A DNA stretch of 64,000 nucleotides, from NCBI GenBank assembly GCA_028455995.1, contig JABELC010000003.1, positions 3,348,001 through 3,412,000 of the forward strand, given 5' to 3'. The DNA is from Scleromitrula shiraiana. Taxonomy: Eukaryota; Ascomycota; Leotiomycetes; Helotiales; Sclerotiniaceae. Both the position numbers and the translations under genes were made by a program. Under the pieces are notes generated by a model that had not been told where the DNA came from, did no database searches, and worked only from the letters and a program-made list of their open reading frames with translations. Of this stretch, positions 45,138 through 57,647 are shown one piece after another. Within the stretch, counting starts at the first letter, position 1. Each line of letters opens with the position of its first letter.

Positions 45138-46857
45138 TTACACATCAATATATGAATGAATCCTTTTATTCTTAATATCATTCCTAACCCCAACCAGGAA
45201 TAATTCCACCTCTTCTGCCGACCATCTCAGTCCCATTGTCAAATTCCTCATCGTCATCGCATGCAATCCATCCATTAAGTTCTGCTGTGTCCACATCGCC
45301 AACAATTTTTCCTTCTTCCCTTTAACCCACCCATTACATGGCCAATAAAAATGTTTCTCAACAATATCCACAAACCCTGCTTCTTCCATCCATTTTCCAT
45401 AATGTCTTGAATTGGTTAATTTCCTCCCTCGGATCTCAGCTGCATGACACATCACCCGTCCCCATTCGAACAAAGCCGTTCCATCCATAGTATCATCGAT
45501 ACATAGAATGGGCATCTGCGGATCTTGCATCTCAAAATAACCCCCCGGGACAAGAGAGGCATAGGCGCTGTGAATTACCGATGATGGGTCGCTGAAACAG
45601 GAAAGCATGGCTCGGCCGTGGATGTAGTCAAACTTTTGAGTGTAATCCCATGGTTCTTCTGCATCGCTTACTTCAAAACTGCAGTTGGGTGGAACGCTGG
45701 ATTTGGAAGATTTGGTTAGGATGAAGTTTATTGGAGGAGGAAGACTGATTAGGGGCGAACTTACTATGTTGGTTGAATGGGACTGAGATCCGTTCCAACT
45801 ACTCTGGCTGATGGATACTGTTCGGCTATTGGAAAAAATGATTAAATCAACCGAACATTTGAATTCCAAAAATATGGAGGAACTCGATTGGTGAGTGATA
45901 TAATGAATACATGAAACTAACCAAATTCAGTAGCCCAAAGACCAGTTCCAGTACCAATATCCATAACATTATGAAGAGTATCAGAAAGTGGAGCTAAATG
46001 TAGTGTACCATCAAACGATAATGCAAACAAATAATGTTGCAGATCTATCGATTCCATTAACTTCATGACGACAGATATTTCAACGAGGAAATGATACATA
46101 CCTAATCTTTCCTGTTCGGCATCATCGTTCGGAAGAATGTATTCTATATAAATCGAACGTCCTCAGTCAATTTCTTCTTTGCTTCGGGTTAGGGCAAGTG
46201 AAAAATTGTCAGAGACTCACTTCCAGAATTATAGGCATGATAAGTCCTTCCATTTTCCTCAACATAATTCATCACACTTTCCCGCAGAGACATTGTAGAG
46301 CTCCTATAATACATTAGGTATTGATCTGGTCTCAACTGCATATAAGCGTAGTAGTTATTGATTAAGAACTCACGGGAGTGATACACCCATAGCGGAATCG
46401 CCATCAGAATCTATATCACTATTCGTTCTCTAAAGAAATTTGTCTTTAACTTCCATTCATATATGGATAAATAGATTCCGCGTTTTTTGAATGATGTACA
46501 AATATGGTTATGATTTAAACTCACCTGAGAACTGATTTGCGAATCTAATTCTAGGTCTGGTGCATCAGGATGTTCAACATTATGATCACTGATAGCAATC
46601 CTTCCATCGGCATCTTCATTTTCTCCTCCCTTATACTCATTCTCTTCCTCCTCGTCTTCCACATTTCCGACGTTCCGAGGGCCATCCAAACCATCCAAAG
46701 CCGGCGACGAGGAAACCCTCACTTCCGAAGAATCATGCAACTGTGCTCCCAATCTCGATTCTGTAAGCGACTCTACAGCTTGTACCGGTACTGATTCTTG
46801 TATTTCACCAGCATCACCAGTCCGCAAACCGTGACCCTTATCAGTACTAGGATCCAT
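45138..46857 (-). CDS. LaeA-like SAM-dependent methyltransferase
   Basis: Seven exons (46857-46525, 46429-46374, 46303-46221, 46143-46102, 46044-45922, 45825-45765, 45696-45138) join in frame to 418 residues. All introns are GT..AG. The first 130 residues are acidic and disordered. The core begins YHAYNSGKYILPNDDAEQERLDLQHYLF. SAM motif I is VMDIGTGTGLWATEFA, then VVGTDLSPIQP, a DAEEPWD motif, and FDYIHGRAMLSCFSD with LVPGGYFEMQD. These are the signatures of the large fungal family around LaeA, whose members act in secondary metabolism or development or have unknown targets. The exact substrate is not predictable, and no biosynthetic cluster is visible nearby. Confidence 0.92.
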
Positions 46858-49800
46858 GGCGTTTTCCCCAATAGTATTAAATTCTCTGCTCGTTTGCCAG
46901 CCCGGCCGAACTTAATTATTCAGCTTGCTTGTCGGTACGTACTGAATGACACTTTATATACTACAAAACTGATGATACCAACAATGTATGCTATAAAATT
47001 GGAAAAATATTTTAATTCAGCAGGCCAACTCTTTTCGCTTCCTTGAGATATAATACTATAGGCAAAAATAAACAACAAGATGATCTGACAGAACAAACCG
47101 ACGGAACAAATTAGCTTTTTTGAAGGATCAGATCTATCATTCCAGCTTATTCTATTTTAGGATACAAGATACTGATTTACCGCGGTTTTCGATTCATATG
47201 GGGTATAGTGTCTACGAAGGATGCATGTCGTGCATGTGTAACCAGCCTATCAAATTTAATTTGAAAGCTGGTTGCGAGTCAGCATCGGGAGGGAATACCC
47301 GAATCTGACAGTCATTGCTCTAATATCCCAATTGAAAAGCAGTCCCTCAATCTCCAATTCGTAACAATGTTGCCACCATCGGCAGGTAACATATGATTCT
47401 CGAACTTCTTGTATCAGCCAAAAGTCTACGCGTTCGTTCAAGTTGTGGCTCAACGTATATTGCCTATGCTTCTATATTGGATTTGCAAGAGGAACCTTCG
47501 GTAATTCTTCGAGTCGAGATGCCATGGAAGGAATATAATAGGGAGACCGCGCGTATAATCTCGACTTGCGGTAACTTCTGTACCTAGAATCTATGTACCT
47601 GCATTTTGTATACCCGGTACTATTGGTAGATGAGATGCTTCGAACTTACACCGTCGTTACAGGGAATGATTCCGGCCATCGTCCCAAATTGGTCCAGATT
47701 CACAGAATAACTTCGGAAACAATGTTTCCCCTCGATATGTATGTCGTTGAAAATTGTGTCGATAACCCATGGACAATTGTTTGTTACTCCTCGATGAAGA
47801 TCGGATAGATGTTGTTTGTTATCATGTCTGTATAAGAAGTTAGAAGAGCTGCCAAGTATGAAAATTAACAATGCATGCTTTCTTACCTTCTTATCTCTGT
47901 GTTGATTTATATCAAGCTTAAGCAGATATGTGAATAACATGAATTTTTTCCTCATTTAACACCTCGCAGCTGCCGTGTTACTAATGTATCTTGTACCTCA
48001 GCTGATATTTTCCGTGATTGAAAATAACTATGAGTCTCTGAGAGGCTACAGTAGCACCCAATGACAAATTCTGATCTCAAGAAGTTGTCTGGTGTTTCTA
48101 TCATTGCGCTTGAAGAATAGTGCGATAGCGGGAAGGACCGGTAGCTTCTTTAGGTGGAACTTGGGCCCTAGATTGTACTCCAGCACCACTTGCTGTAGAA
48201 AGGTCACTTCCTAAGCTTTAAAATTACTAGAGAATGATTTGTGTATTATGTTCACTTGTAGCATAATATTCTTTTGGGGTATTAGGTTTTCGGGGGGGGG
48301 GGGGGGGGGGGGTGTATTTGATTGGCAAGGAATATTCAATTGGCCTGAGGTATTGGAAGGACTCAATTCATTTATTTAACAATGAGTTTTCTTTATTTTC
48401 TATAAATTTTGAATTGAGAATTGAGTTGAGATGTTGAGTTGATTTGAGATGGTGAATTAATTTGAAATGCTGAGTTGATTAGAGATGTTGAATTCACTTT
48501 TGAAGCTTTTGATTTCGACTGCCGCCTAGATCATTATAGAACCCCTTTTCCATGGTACTTAACTTGAATCAACAATCATTTACATCATCAATCCGGACCA
48601 AGCATGATCTAAACCGAATGAGACATTGTAAATTTGATTGTTCAAAAGCTAGAGTAACAAGTAGTAGAAATAAATAAGCACCTTCCACGTTATATTCTTG
48701 TGGACTTAAATTGTGTCCTTTAGCGTTACGACTTTCGAGCTAGCAGTCTTCTTCGGCTTCATATTATCTAATAATGACCTAATTACCTCGCTACCGACAA
48801 ACATTTCAAAAGAAACTTTTTCTCAACTCGAGGACCAGGATCTCGGAGGTCATGATTCATCATCATCGCAGTAAAACGGAGAGTTAAAAGGTTAATTCTT
48901 ATAGAGCACTGCGGTGTACTTCCCATCTATACAAGAAGACAAGAGTTTTATGAATCAAAATATCCATATTCATCAGCGACCTCAAACTACTACAATGCCA
49001 TTGTTGCTAACACTATGGCAATGGAGAACCTTCATAGTAGCCCTATCACTTCTATACTAATATGCATAATTTATTTGGCAAGTCGTTTGTTGATATCATT
49101 AATGAATAAAATCCATGTACAGGAAAGGATTATCAATAATGAATGATAAGATGACGATGAATTTAATTTCACTGAGCAGATGAAAGCCCACCCAACATCA
49201 TCCACCTTCGTCTAATTCAATTTACCGGTCTCTTCCTCTAACTATCCTCATTCTCCATGTTAGCACAATAACAAAGTCAATAGTAAGTTCTAATTCCAAG
49301 AGATCATAGGCTAACAAGCTTGTGTAGCGACAATCGCAAAGCTATTCACAACCCTACCATGTGACGTTGTTATATTTCAAATTTGAATTCCCCAGTTTCA
49401 TTCGAAAAATTAATATCGTGAAAGTCTTCATTCATTTCAGATTTATCAACTTGATTTTCTTAAACATTCAATTGATTGATTGCTATATTTACATTCTCGA
49501 GATCATTTCTGAGGATTAGAGATCATTCAGATATGAACTCCATGGATATAGACAACAAACAGATGTTTTCTCTACAGGCATCACAAAACGACGATAGATC
49601 CAAAATTTGCCCCTAAAAATAGAACTACCTGGTATCCGTGGTCAAATTAGTCGATAACAAAGACCATGCTGCATAGCCGAAACTACATTTACCTATACTC
49701 ACACGTTGCATAAACTATTAAGACTCTTACCGACATATATGTATCCGCTAATACAGGAACTTTAACACACTTGCAGTACTTTGGGCTGAGTTAGACCAAA

Positions 49801-50685
49801 CTAGCATGTCTATTTTGCGCAGAATTATCTTCACTCGCTTACTTCTCGGCGGAGTAAGCTTAAGTCTCAGATGTAACTGATAACTCCCCACTCCTAATTA
49901 TTATTCACTATCCAAATCTTGGATCCCAGTGTTCTCGATTTAGGATTGAAGAATAATGTTTTTTATACGCAAGACTCTTAAAACTCTCTTCGGGTGAAAA
50001 GTTTACATCCAATGAATGTAAAAGTACGAAGTATAAAGACATGTTTTCGCATCCTACCTCTGTATCTAGGTTTTGATTGTTGTCCGAGTATCTATTCAAC
50101 TTTCTTCATGCTTCCATCAAGTATGACCAATTATCAGTAGCTCATAGCTTTTTTCCTTAATATGGAATCAAATTGTTGATTTGCTTGATTAGTGTATGGT
50201 TAATGATAATGGATGGGGAGAAAATAACCGGAGATATCAGATGATAAGACAAGACAAGACTTTCACTCTGATAATGTGAATGACTTCTCATAAATCAGCA
50301 GTAAAATTGGTTGAGCAAGATTAATGACAAGACTTTCAATTCGATATTTTCAATGATTAGCTTCTCATATATCGGCAGTACTATACTTGATTAATCAGAT
50401 TATGACAACGAATACTTCTGAATAAAAACAACAAATATGATATAACTGACAATAGATTACGAAGCTGAAAATGTCTCTCAGTTCATAACAGGAACTTCCC
50501 TCAATCAACCAAGTCCATGCACCGTCTGATGAACCATTTCAGTCGTTAGATTGTCTATCGATCATTCTATCGAAGAACTTTGGGCAAAATGAGGAATAAC
50601 CGATTAATAAAGTGCTATACTATGCGCTAGTGCGAGAAAGAAGATCATTTGAATCACCCAGGTTGACCAATAAACGGAGGAACGA
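46858..50685. other. gene-free stretch with a 21-G homopolymer
   Basis: No supported gene. It contains a run of 21 G at 48,292-48,312 and, at about 48,418-48,495, a degenerate GAGATGTTGAGTTGA-like short repeat. All frames over 60 codons are short and lack domains. Confidence 0.5.
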
Positions 50686-50856
50686 ATGATTGAACAATTG
50701 AACCATCAAGTCAATGCATTGCTCAAGCTTCAAGATGAAAAACTTAGTGAATCCCATCAATACCCACCTAAGACCTACATTCCCAGGGGTGGTGGTCGTT
50801 CAGATATCCAAGCCAGGAGTACACTATATAAGCCTCCTCCCTCTACCACAGTATGA
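50686..50856 (+). CDS. possible small ORF (56 codons)
   Basis: ATG 50686 to TGA 50856. The translation (MIEQLNHQVNALLKLQDEK, then TYIPRGGGRSDIQARS) has a coding-like composition with a helical start and a Gly/Arg segment. No family is recognised. It could be a fragment of a retroelement Gag or of a larger lost gene. Very tentative. Confidence 0.2.
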   Translation: MIEQLNHQVNALLKLQDEKLSESHQYPPKTYIPRGGGRSDIQARSTLYKPPPSTTV

Positions 50857-53194
50857 AGAGGTATACAGAGATCATGTGAATGCAACCCACCATTGAAGAT
50901 GGTACAATGTTGGTAGTATTTTAATACTAGATATATATACTCAGCTACTGGAAAGTCAGATAAGCTGTGATCTGGAGTAATAATAATATGAATTTAGATG
51001 TTCAAAAACTGACTTATGGGTATTTGACAATGGTTAATCTGGGATGAACAATGACAGTGAGAACGGAAAATGATAGCGATACTATTATAATGACAACAGG
51101 AACTTTATTATCCATCACCCATACCTCTACTCTCTTTTGGCCCCTCCCTTTCCATTCAAAAAAAACCCAACACAGATATTGTTTGTATGACTCCGGGGGT
51201 ATGGAACTGTACAATATGGGGTATTCTCTATATTGTATTATTATGTTCAAGGAGATCAAGAAGGGTGCTGTACGCCGTCGAGAGTATATATCTCCTCAAC
51301 GGGCACGTGACGTAAGGTCACGTGTTGACTGTACAGACAGATATGAATATATCTACAAATGAGAAATCAACAAGCATCACAATATTTTCTGGCATCATCT
51401 CTGCAAACTTGTATACTTTGATCCTCATCAACCTAGTCTATCTTTTATACCTCACCATATGATTGTTTCCCCCTTACCCCTCTTTTTCTTCGCATTTGCC
51501 ACGCCAAAGCTAAAAACGAATGGTAGTAACTTGAAGTATCCATACCATTCCAATCATCTTGAATTTCACCCCCGACTAATTCTCAATCTATAAAAGTCCC
51601 TCCTAAACTTAATCTCCAAACCTCAGACCAATACTTGTAAATGGATGGCTGAGATGAGATAAGGATCAGTATAAATCTCTATTTTGCTTGATGTACTATT
51701 TGTAGACATGGGATATGATGATTATGAGTGGGGATGTTATATATGGATAAGTAAAAGGATGGAGAGAGAACAAAGAAGACAAAATTGGTTGGATAGACGA
51801 ATGGATGACTGTGAGATAGATATTTTATCGATGAAGTGTGAATATATCCCTATAGATAAAGCAAAAAAAAAACTATAGCAGTAACAGTAACAGTAACAAC
51901 AACATCAAAAACCAAACCTCTAAAAACCCCTTCCCTTCCCTTCCCTGACCTGCCTAAAACTACAACAATCAAAACAACACCAACAATAACAATAACAATA
52001 ACAATAACAACACACCCCAAACTCTCCCCCCATCATTCTCTCTCATTCATCCAGATACCTATCCACGTACCAACTATACAGTATACACACATCTCTAGAG
52101 CAAACCAGAGCAGAGAGAGCTAATCGCATCCCATGCATGATCAAATCCTCCTTGGAGAGTTTGACTAGATGGAGCGAGGAGACAAATAGAAAAGAGAAAG
52201 GGAAAGGGAAAGTGAAAGTGAAAGGGGAAGAAATTAGAAGGAGGGATGTAGTTTATATAGGATGCCAGGGGAAGCAAGCACGAAGAGAAAGCAGGATATG
52301 GCATATTAGAGTTCCGAGGTCTTATACACACTAGTAGTGACAAGAGATTAGAGATTAAGAAGAGGGACAAGACGAACTACTTACTCATATTCTCTCGCAT
52401 ATCAACCCGAATCGTGCATGCATTGTATTACATTTCATGAAATGAGTATATACATTAATATGATCGGATGAGATAACTCGTTACTCGATAACGATGCATG
52501 TATTCATAGATATATATTATATTATATTATATTATATAGCGTATATAGCGTATATAGCGTATATAAAAATGCTCATTTAAGATCCCATCTTTCATATTCC
52601 GTTCATGTTTACTGTAGCGAGACAAAACAAAACAACACAACACAACATAACACGAGAAGCGAAAAGATGAGATCAGATGAGAAAGCTTGCTACTAAATCT
52701 TTCCTATAATACCATCTATACGATACATCTATTCGCAAAGTAAAAATAAATCATATATCTAAGATTCCCCTTCAACACGTCAGTATATTTGTATTACATA
52801 TCAAGAGCCTCTGCCTCCATAATCCGAGAAAATGTTACAATTGTATTGTACAGTACAGTAACGATATTGTAGAGCTGAGATTTGGATTTGGATTTGGATT
52901 TGGATTTGAATCCATCGAGGCTAGACTTTTTCCTTCCTTCTAAAAGAATGCCTATCCCGTTCCAATGTGTTTGGTTCCACCTAGATATGGATATGGATAT
53001 CATCACTACACTTATTTACTTACTTACTTGCTTCGTTCATTCATCATACATATAAATATACAGTATTCCCCCTTGCTCTTCATGTCGCTTCGAATTGTCT
53101 AGCCCCTGTCCACCCCGCCCTCAACTGCTATCCTCTGCCCCAAAAAGGACAAAGACAAATCATCTATCCATCCCATCACACCCCACAAACGCAA
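50857..53194. other. gene-free, microsatellite-rich
   Basis: No gene. Microsatellites include CAGTAA/CAACAA and AATAAC runs at about 51,878-52,010, TATAT and GCGTATATA repeats at about 52,512-52,565, and GGATTT repeats at about 52,870-52,910. The last part is the 3' flank of TIM50. Confidence 0.55.
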
Positions 53195-54862
53195 TCAAGA
53201 ACTAGCCTTCCCCCCACCAGCCCCCCCACCACCAAACCACCCCCCAGTAATCCCACTCTTCATAGCCTTCATCCCCTCCTCCTTAGCCTGTTCCTCCATC
53301 ACCTTCTCCTCCTTCAACCACTTCTCCCCATTCTCCCTAATCTCCTTCTCAAACGCCTCATAATTTCTCTGGCCCCTCTCCCTCGCCACATCCTGTAGCA
53401 TCTTTCCCTGCGCCAACGCATCCGCCAACGACTGCTCATTCGGATCCGTCATCATCATTCCCCCGGGTTTAATACCCAACGCGCTGCCGAACAGACCAAT
53501 GCCGCTTCCATGGGAGCGTTTTTTCTTTTCCTCGGCGAGTTGCGCTTCGAACTTTTGGCGCGCGACGGCTTCGCGTTTGGCGAATTCCGTGGGAATATGT
53601 GTTCCTTCGAAGGATTTGATCGCTTTGCGGACGTCGGCATATTGCATTGTGGGGATGTATTCGAGGAAGGGGATTAGGGAGACGAGTTCTTTGTCGTCGG
53701 CATTTCCTTGCCATGGTTTGAGAATTATGGCGTTTTCGGGTTGGTTTTTGGCGTGCACGGCTTTCGTGTCTATTAGGATGACTTTGGAGAGGTCACGATT
53801 GAGATATGAGAGGTCCTATTATGGGTTAGTAAATATCATAATTCTAACATTGAAAAATCATACCTTGATGTATTCTCCTTTCTCATAAAATGTTGCTTCT
53901 CTGTAAAGTGGCCATGTGACAATATGATATGGATCGAACTTTCGAATAACTGGTTCAGCCAAGGTAGATGGTTGACTAGTAAAGATAACCAATTCGTAAT
54001 ATTGACTCAAATATCTCAAGAAATAATCCACTCCAGGTCGTTTGGCCAATCTCCAACCATGTTCTCTAGTCCATTCACTATGAATCAAAAGATCGTCCAT
54101 ACTTAAAACCAAAGTATATGGTCTCTCAAACATAGGATGCACATCCGGTAATAACTTTGGGAAAGCTGGCTCGTTATAATAGTTCAATTGATCTCCAGTT
54201 CGAGCCTTTGCACGATTCCACATTCCCGTAAGTGACCAACCGGATGGAGCATTCGTTGAATGTTGTTTTTCTTCTTCTTCGGTTTCCCAATTTCTACCCA
54301 GATATATCGTTCCTGTTGCGGCGGCGACGAAGAATGCAAGATACATGTAATTGGCCACCATATTTCTCTTCTTTTCTGAAGATGAAACATAAGCAGATGC
54401 AGGTAATTCTCCACGACCTCGACCACCACCACTAGCACCTGGAGCATCCTCAGCATCCTCCACCTCTGTAAGGTTGAATGGCTTTGATGTTCTACCGGTA
54501 GTTTCGAACTCTAGTGTTGAAGGAATACCTTGGGTAAGATCGGGAAGAGGTTTATTTTCGAATGGTGCATCTGCGGGATCGATGGCAGATGGTGAAGTTG
54601 ATTGTGGGGCAGTGTTTTCGGACGGCAATGCTGCATCGGATTCATTTTGTTCACCCGAAAAGTCCTTACTTTCGCCTTTCTTCGATGTGGGATTCGGTAC
54701 AGCTGGTCGTGGATTATTTGTAGGTTTCTTATTACTATTTGAACGAGTGGTCTTTGCCATAGATCTAGCCCATATTGTCGATGATGTTAATCGAAAATTG
54801 GTAGTAGAAGTATTTCTAAGAGCTGGCGTTTGTAACGACCTTCGAATAGCTCTAGACAACAT
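53195..54862 (-). CDS. TIM50: mitochondrial import inner membrane translocase subunit TIM50
   Basis: Two exons (54862-53864 and 53815-53195; 48-nt intron) give 539 residues. The N-terminus MLSRAIRRSLQTPALRNTST is a basic, acid-free mitochondrial presequence. A single membrane segment, YMYLAFFVAAATGTIYLG, lies near residue 170, followed by the intermembrane-space FCP1-like domain: YTLVLSMDDLLIHSEWTREHGWR and AKRPGVDYFLRYLSQYYELVIFTS. The DxDxT phosphatase signature is altered to DDLL as in TIM50 in general, consistent with a non-catalytic receptor role in the TIM23 complex. The C-terminus is Lys/Glu coiled-coil-like with a Gly-rich end. The coding strand turns from C-rich to G-rich near 53,480. 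Confidence 0.94.
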
Positions 54863-55819
54863 GATTGAAATATATTAAATACCTTCCCAAGGTTAATTAA
54901 TAAAATAAAACAAATAGAATAAAAAGAATTAAAAGACAAATTAGTTCAAGAAGGATCTCTTATTAATATAATGAGATATGATCTTTCCTAAAGGGTTGTT
55001 TATACTGTAGTAGGAAATTCTTCCTATTTACAGAGAGAGTACTGCTGATATAAAAAAAAACTTGTTACCCTCACCTCATAACATCATCCATCCATCACTC
55101 ACACTGATAATAATAATAATAATAATTTTGCAGCCAGTGTTCCGCAACGGCAGAATAAAAAAATGATACTAGTCCAAATAAATATTAGTTCATTCTATCA
55201 TAGTTCATTTTATCATAGTTCCCCCACCTTACTAATTATTCTGGCAATAAAAGGAAATCTTTCAACAATTAATTTTCATTTCTACTTCTCTTTTTTTTTT
55301 TTCTCTTTTCTCCTTAAAGTTGATCACTCAGCGAACAGAAATTTTATACTCGTCGCAGCCTACAATAACCGTGGACATCGAGTTGAACGATCTGAGGAGA
55401 AAGAAAAATGACACTTTCAAGAATTGAATGTTAAAAGCCAGTGCTTTGTAAAGAGCACTGGCTTTCAATTACATATTTCAATCCCGTGGTGTCTTGACAT
55501 CTATTTACTACCATGAAAACATATTTTTCCAATTAAATCTAATACATATACATATATATACATAAATATCAATTGAATCTTCTACTTTTCCCTCGATAAC
55601 AGAACTTCTTGTTAATAGTTGAATATAAAATCATTTTTCTCATCAAAACCATTCAGTTCTCACCCAATTGGCAAACTCTATGTGTGACTTGACTCAGTAC
55701 TGGTGGAGAGAAACAAAGATAAACCGCCATCTCAACGAATTAAGCATCTGCATAGCACTTACCAACCTACACATAACCTAACTATCCTACCGCCACCACG
55801 TCACCTATAAAATCCGACC
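54863..55819. other. intergenic with a strong hairpin
   Basis: Divergent promoter region of TIM50 and the 2EXR-like gene. An AAT/ATA microsatellite lies near 55,107-55,125, and a T/C-rich tract near 55,285-55,315. It contains the hairpin listed separately. Confidence 0.5.
55434..55465. other. perfect 12-bp stem hairpin
   Basis: AAAGCCAGTGCT (55,434-55,445) is the exact reverse complement of AGCACTGGCTTT (55,454-55,465), with an 8-nt spacer that can pair two more bases. It lies between divergent genes. Its function is unknown, and no U-run typical of a terminator follows. Confidence 0.7.
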
Positions 55820-56773
55820 ATGGCTCCCAATATAAAACACTCAACTTTAACTATACGAAATCGACATCATCGTCCAATATCCAGTACCCCAGTATCCGGA
55901 TCCACCACCCCAAATTCATCCGCCTACCCATCCGCATACCCCTCCGACGCCGAAGACATGCAGCCCATTATATCCTCAAGCCTCAGTCTCCGAAAACCAA
56001 GCAAACAAACACCCTTCCCATTCCTGCTTCTCCCCTCCGAACTCCGCACGAAGATCTACACCCTCATATTCCTCCCCGTCCCTCAAATCCTAGATCTCGA
56101 CCCTACAACATTCAGTCTAATCCACCGTCATAAAATCCTCTCCCTATTCCTCGTATCCCGACAAATCCACAACGAAACAACACATCATTTCTTCTCAACC
56201 CATACCATCCGACTCTTCCCCATTCATCCCGGTCGATATTTCAAAACCAAGAAACCATTACTTGCTCGTCTCTCCCCCAAACAACGCAATTGTCTTACAA
56301 CTCTCGAATTACGTCTCGGTCCGGGCTGGAATAATCCTCCTAGGGGATGGATCGTATCACCTTTACTTGGACTGGACGAATGCATAAATGTACGCACGTT
56401 AAAAATATTCGTCGAATGCGATCCTAGCGATGCGATATTCAAGGGGTTTCGCAAAGGCGATGGATTTTACGAGGGGTTTTGTAGAGGGTTGTTGGAAGGG
56501 GTATTAGATCGTGTCAAGGGAGTGGAGAAGGTAGTGTTCGATGCGTGGAGTAGCGTTAAGAGGAACGGGGATATGATGATGGGGTTGGGGGAGGTGGTGG
56601 GCAGATATGGGAAGGTTGTTGGGTGGGGGCCTGAGAGGGGGTGGGGGAGGGAATTTGGGGATGAGGAGGAGGGGGGGGATAGGGGGGGTTTGGATAGGGT
56701 TTGGTTGGATGCGGTTTTGGTTCATGGGGTTGGGAGGGGGAGGGCGATTCTGGCGGGTGGGGGGAATGAGTGA
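55820..56773 (+). CDS. 2EXR/F-box-like domain protein, hypothetical
   Basis: A single exon of 317 residues from ATG 55820. After a Ser/Pro-rich leader, FPFLLLPSELRTKIYTLIFLP (about residues 65-86) matches the F-box-like/2EXR signature common in leotiomycetes, with LFLVSRQIHNETTHHFF as the second conserved piece. The rest is an unassigned C-terminal domain (LTTLELRLGPGWNNPP, NVRTLKIFVE). The last 60 residues are very rich in Gly, Glu and Arg because the DNA becomes almost all G and A. The codon character changes abruptly near 56,400. The function of such proteins is unknown. Confidence 0.75.
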   Translation: MAPNIKHSTLTIRNRHHRPISSTPVSGSTTPNSSAYPSAYPSDAEDMQPIISSSLSLRKPSKQTPFPFLLLPSELRTKIYTLIFLPVPQILDLDPTTFSLIHRHKILSLFLVSRQIHNETTHHFFSTHTIRLFPIHPGRYFKTKKPLLARLSPKQRNCLTTLELRLGPGWNNPPRGWIVSPLLGLDECINVRTLKIFVECDPSDAIFKGFRKGDGFYEGFCRGLLEGVLDRVKGVEKVVFDAWSSVKRNGDMMMGLGEVVGRYGKVVGWGPERGWGREFGDEEEGGDRGGLDRVWLDAVLVHGVGRGRAILAGGGNE

Positions 56774-57020
56774 GTGAGTGAGGGAGGGGGTTTGCATAGC
56801 ATTTCGATTGATACGATGAGCAACAGTGTACATACATACACACATACATACATACATACATACGAAGGGAAACAGACATATTGGTTATTCATTCCTCTGG
56901 CGTTGGGATTATAGAATCGGCATGGCATAGCATTCGGGGGGGGGGGATAATATTGGTAGTATAACATAGCATAACATAGCATAGCATAGCATAGCATAGC
57001 ATCAATGGAATATAGACATC
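56774..57020. repeat. cluster of short tandem repeats
   Basis: Contains CATA repeats at about 56,830-56,863, an 11-G run near 56,937, and a pentamer repeat (ATAGC/ATAAC) at about 56,961-57,002. It follows the end of the 2EXR-like gene. Confidence 0.85.
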
Positions 57021-57293
57021 ACAATTCACGATTCACGATTCACAATTCACAATTCACAATTCACAATTCACAATTCACAATTCACAATTCACAATTCACA
57101 ATTCACAATTCACAATTCACAATTCACAATTCACAATTCACAATTCACAATTCACAATTCACAATTCACAATTCACAATTCACAATTCACAATTCACAAT
57201 TCACAATTCACAATTCACAATTCACAATTCACAATTCACAATTCACAATTCACAATTCACAATTCATAATTCACAATTTATAATTCGCAATTC
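57021..57293. repeat. 7-bp satellite (ACAATTC)n, about 39 copies
   Basis: Nearly perfect heptamer array. Variant units occur only at the two edges (ACGATTC at the left; ATAATTC, ACAATTT and GCAATTC at the right). The array yields an artefactual 92-codon frame reading IHNSQFT repeatedly. It is not the fungal telomere repeat. Confidence 0.95.
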
Positions 57294-57647
57294 GGATTTT
57301 AAATATCGTTTATGAAAGCTTTGACATTGAGTATCCTGGAAAAGTAAGAAAGGAAATCATTCATTCATGCATTCATTCATTCGTCTCGTTATCCATGCCT
57401 ATGCTATGCTATCCCGTATCCTATCGTATTTAATCCGTCTCACTCCATCCTATCCTGATATCATACTGGTAATGTCGTTGCTGGTAAACTTGGAAGGGAG
57501 GCATAAAGAAAAAAAAGAAAAGGAAAAAAAAGAGAAAAAACGACTAAAGTAAAAGAGAAGTAGAAGATAAAATAAACATAAAAGCATCCAGTCTCATCCC
57601 AACCCAACCCAACCCAACCCAGCCCATCCCATCCCCCACACAAACCC
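57294..57647. other. short intergenic, purine/pyrimidine tracts
   Basis: Contains TTCA repeats near 57,358-57,384, an A/G-rich tract at 57,495-57,560 and repeated CCCAA at 57,600-57,622. No gene. Confidence 0.6.

Noticed and set aside
57005..57283. 92-codon frame repeating IHNSQFT
   Set aside because: It is the translation of a 7-bp satellite; 7 bp times 3 gives a repeating 7-residue frame without selection.
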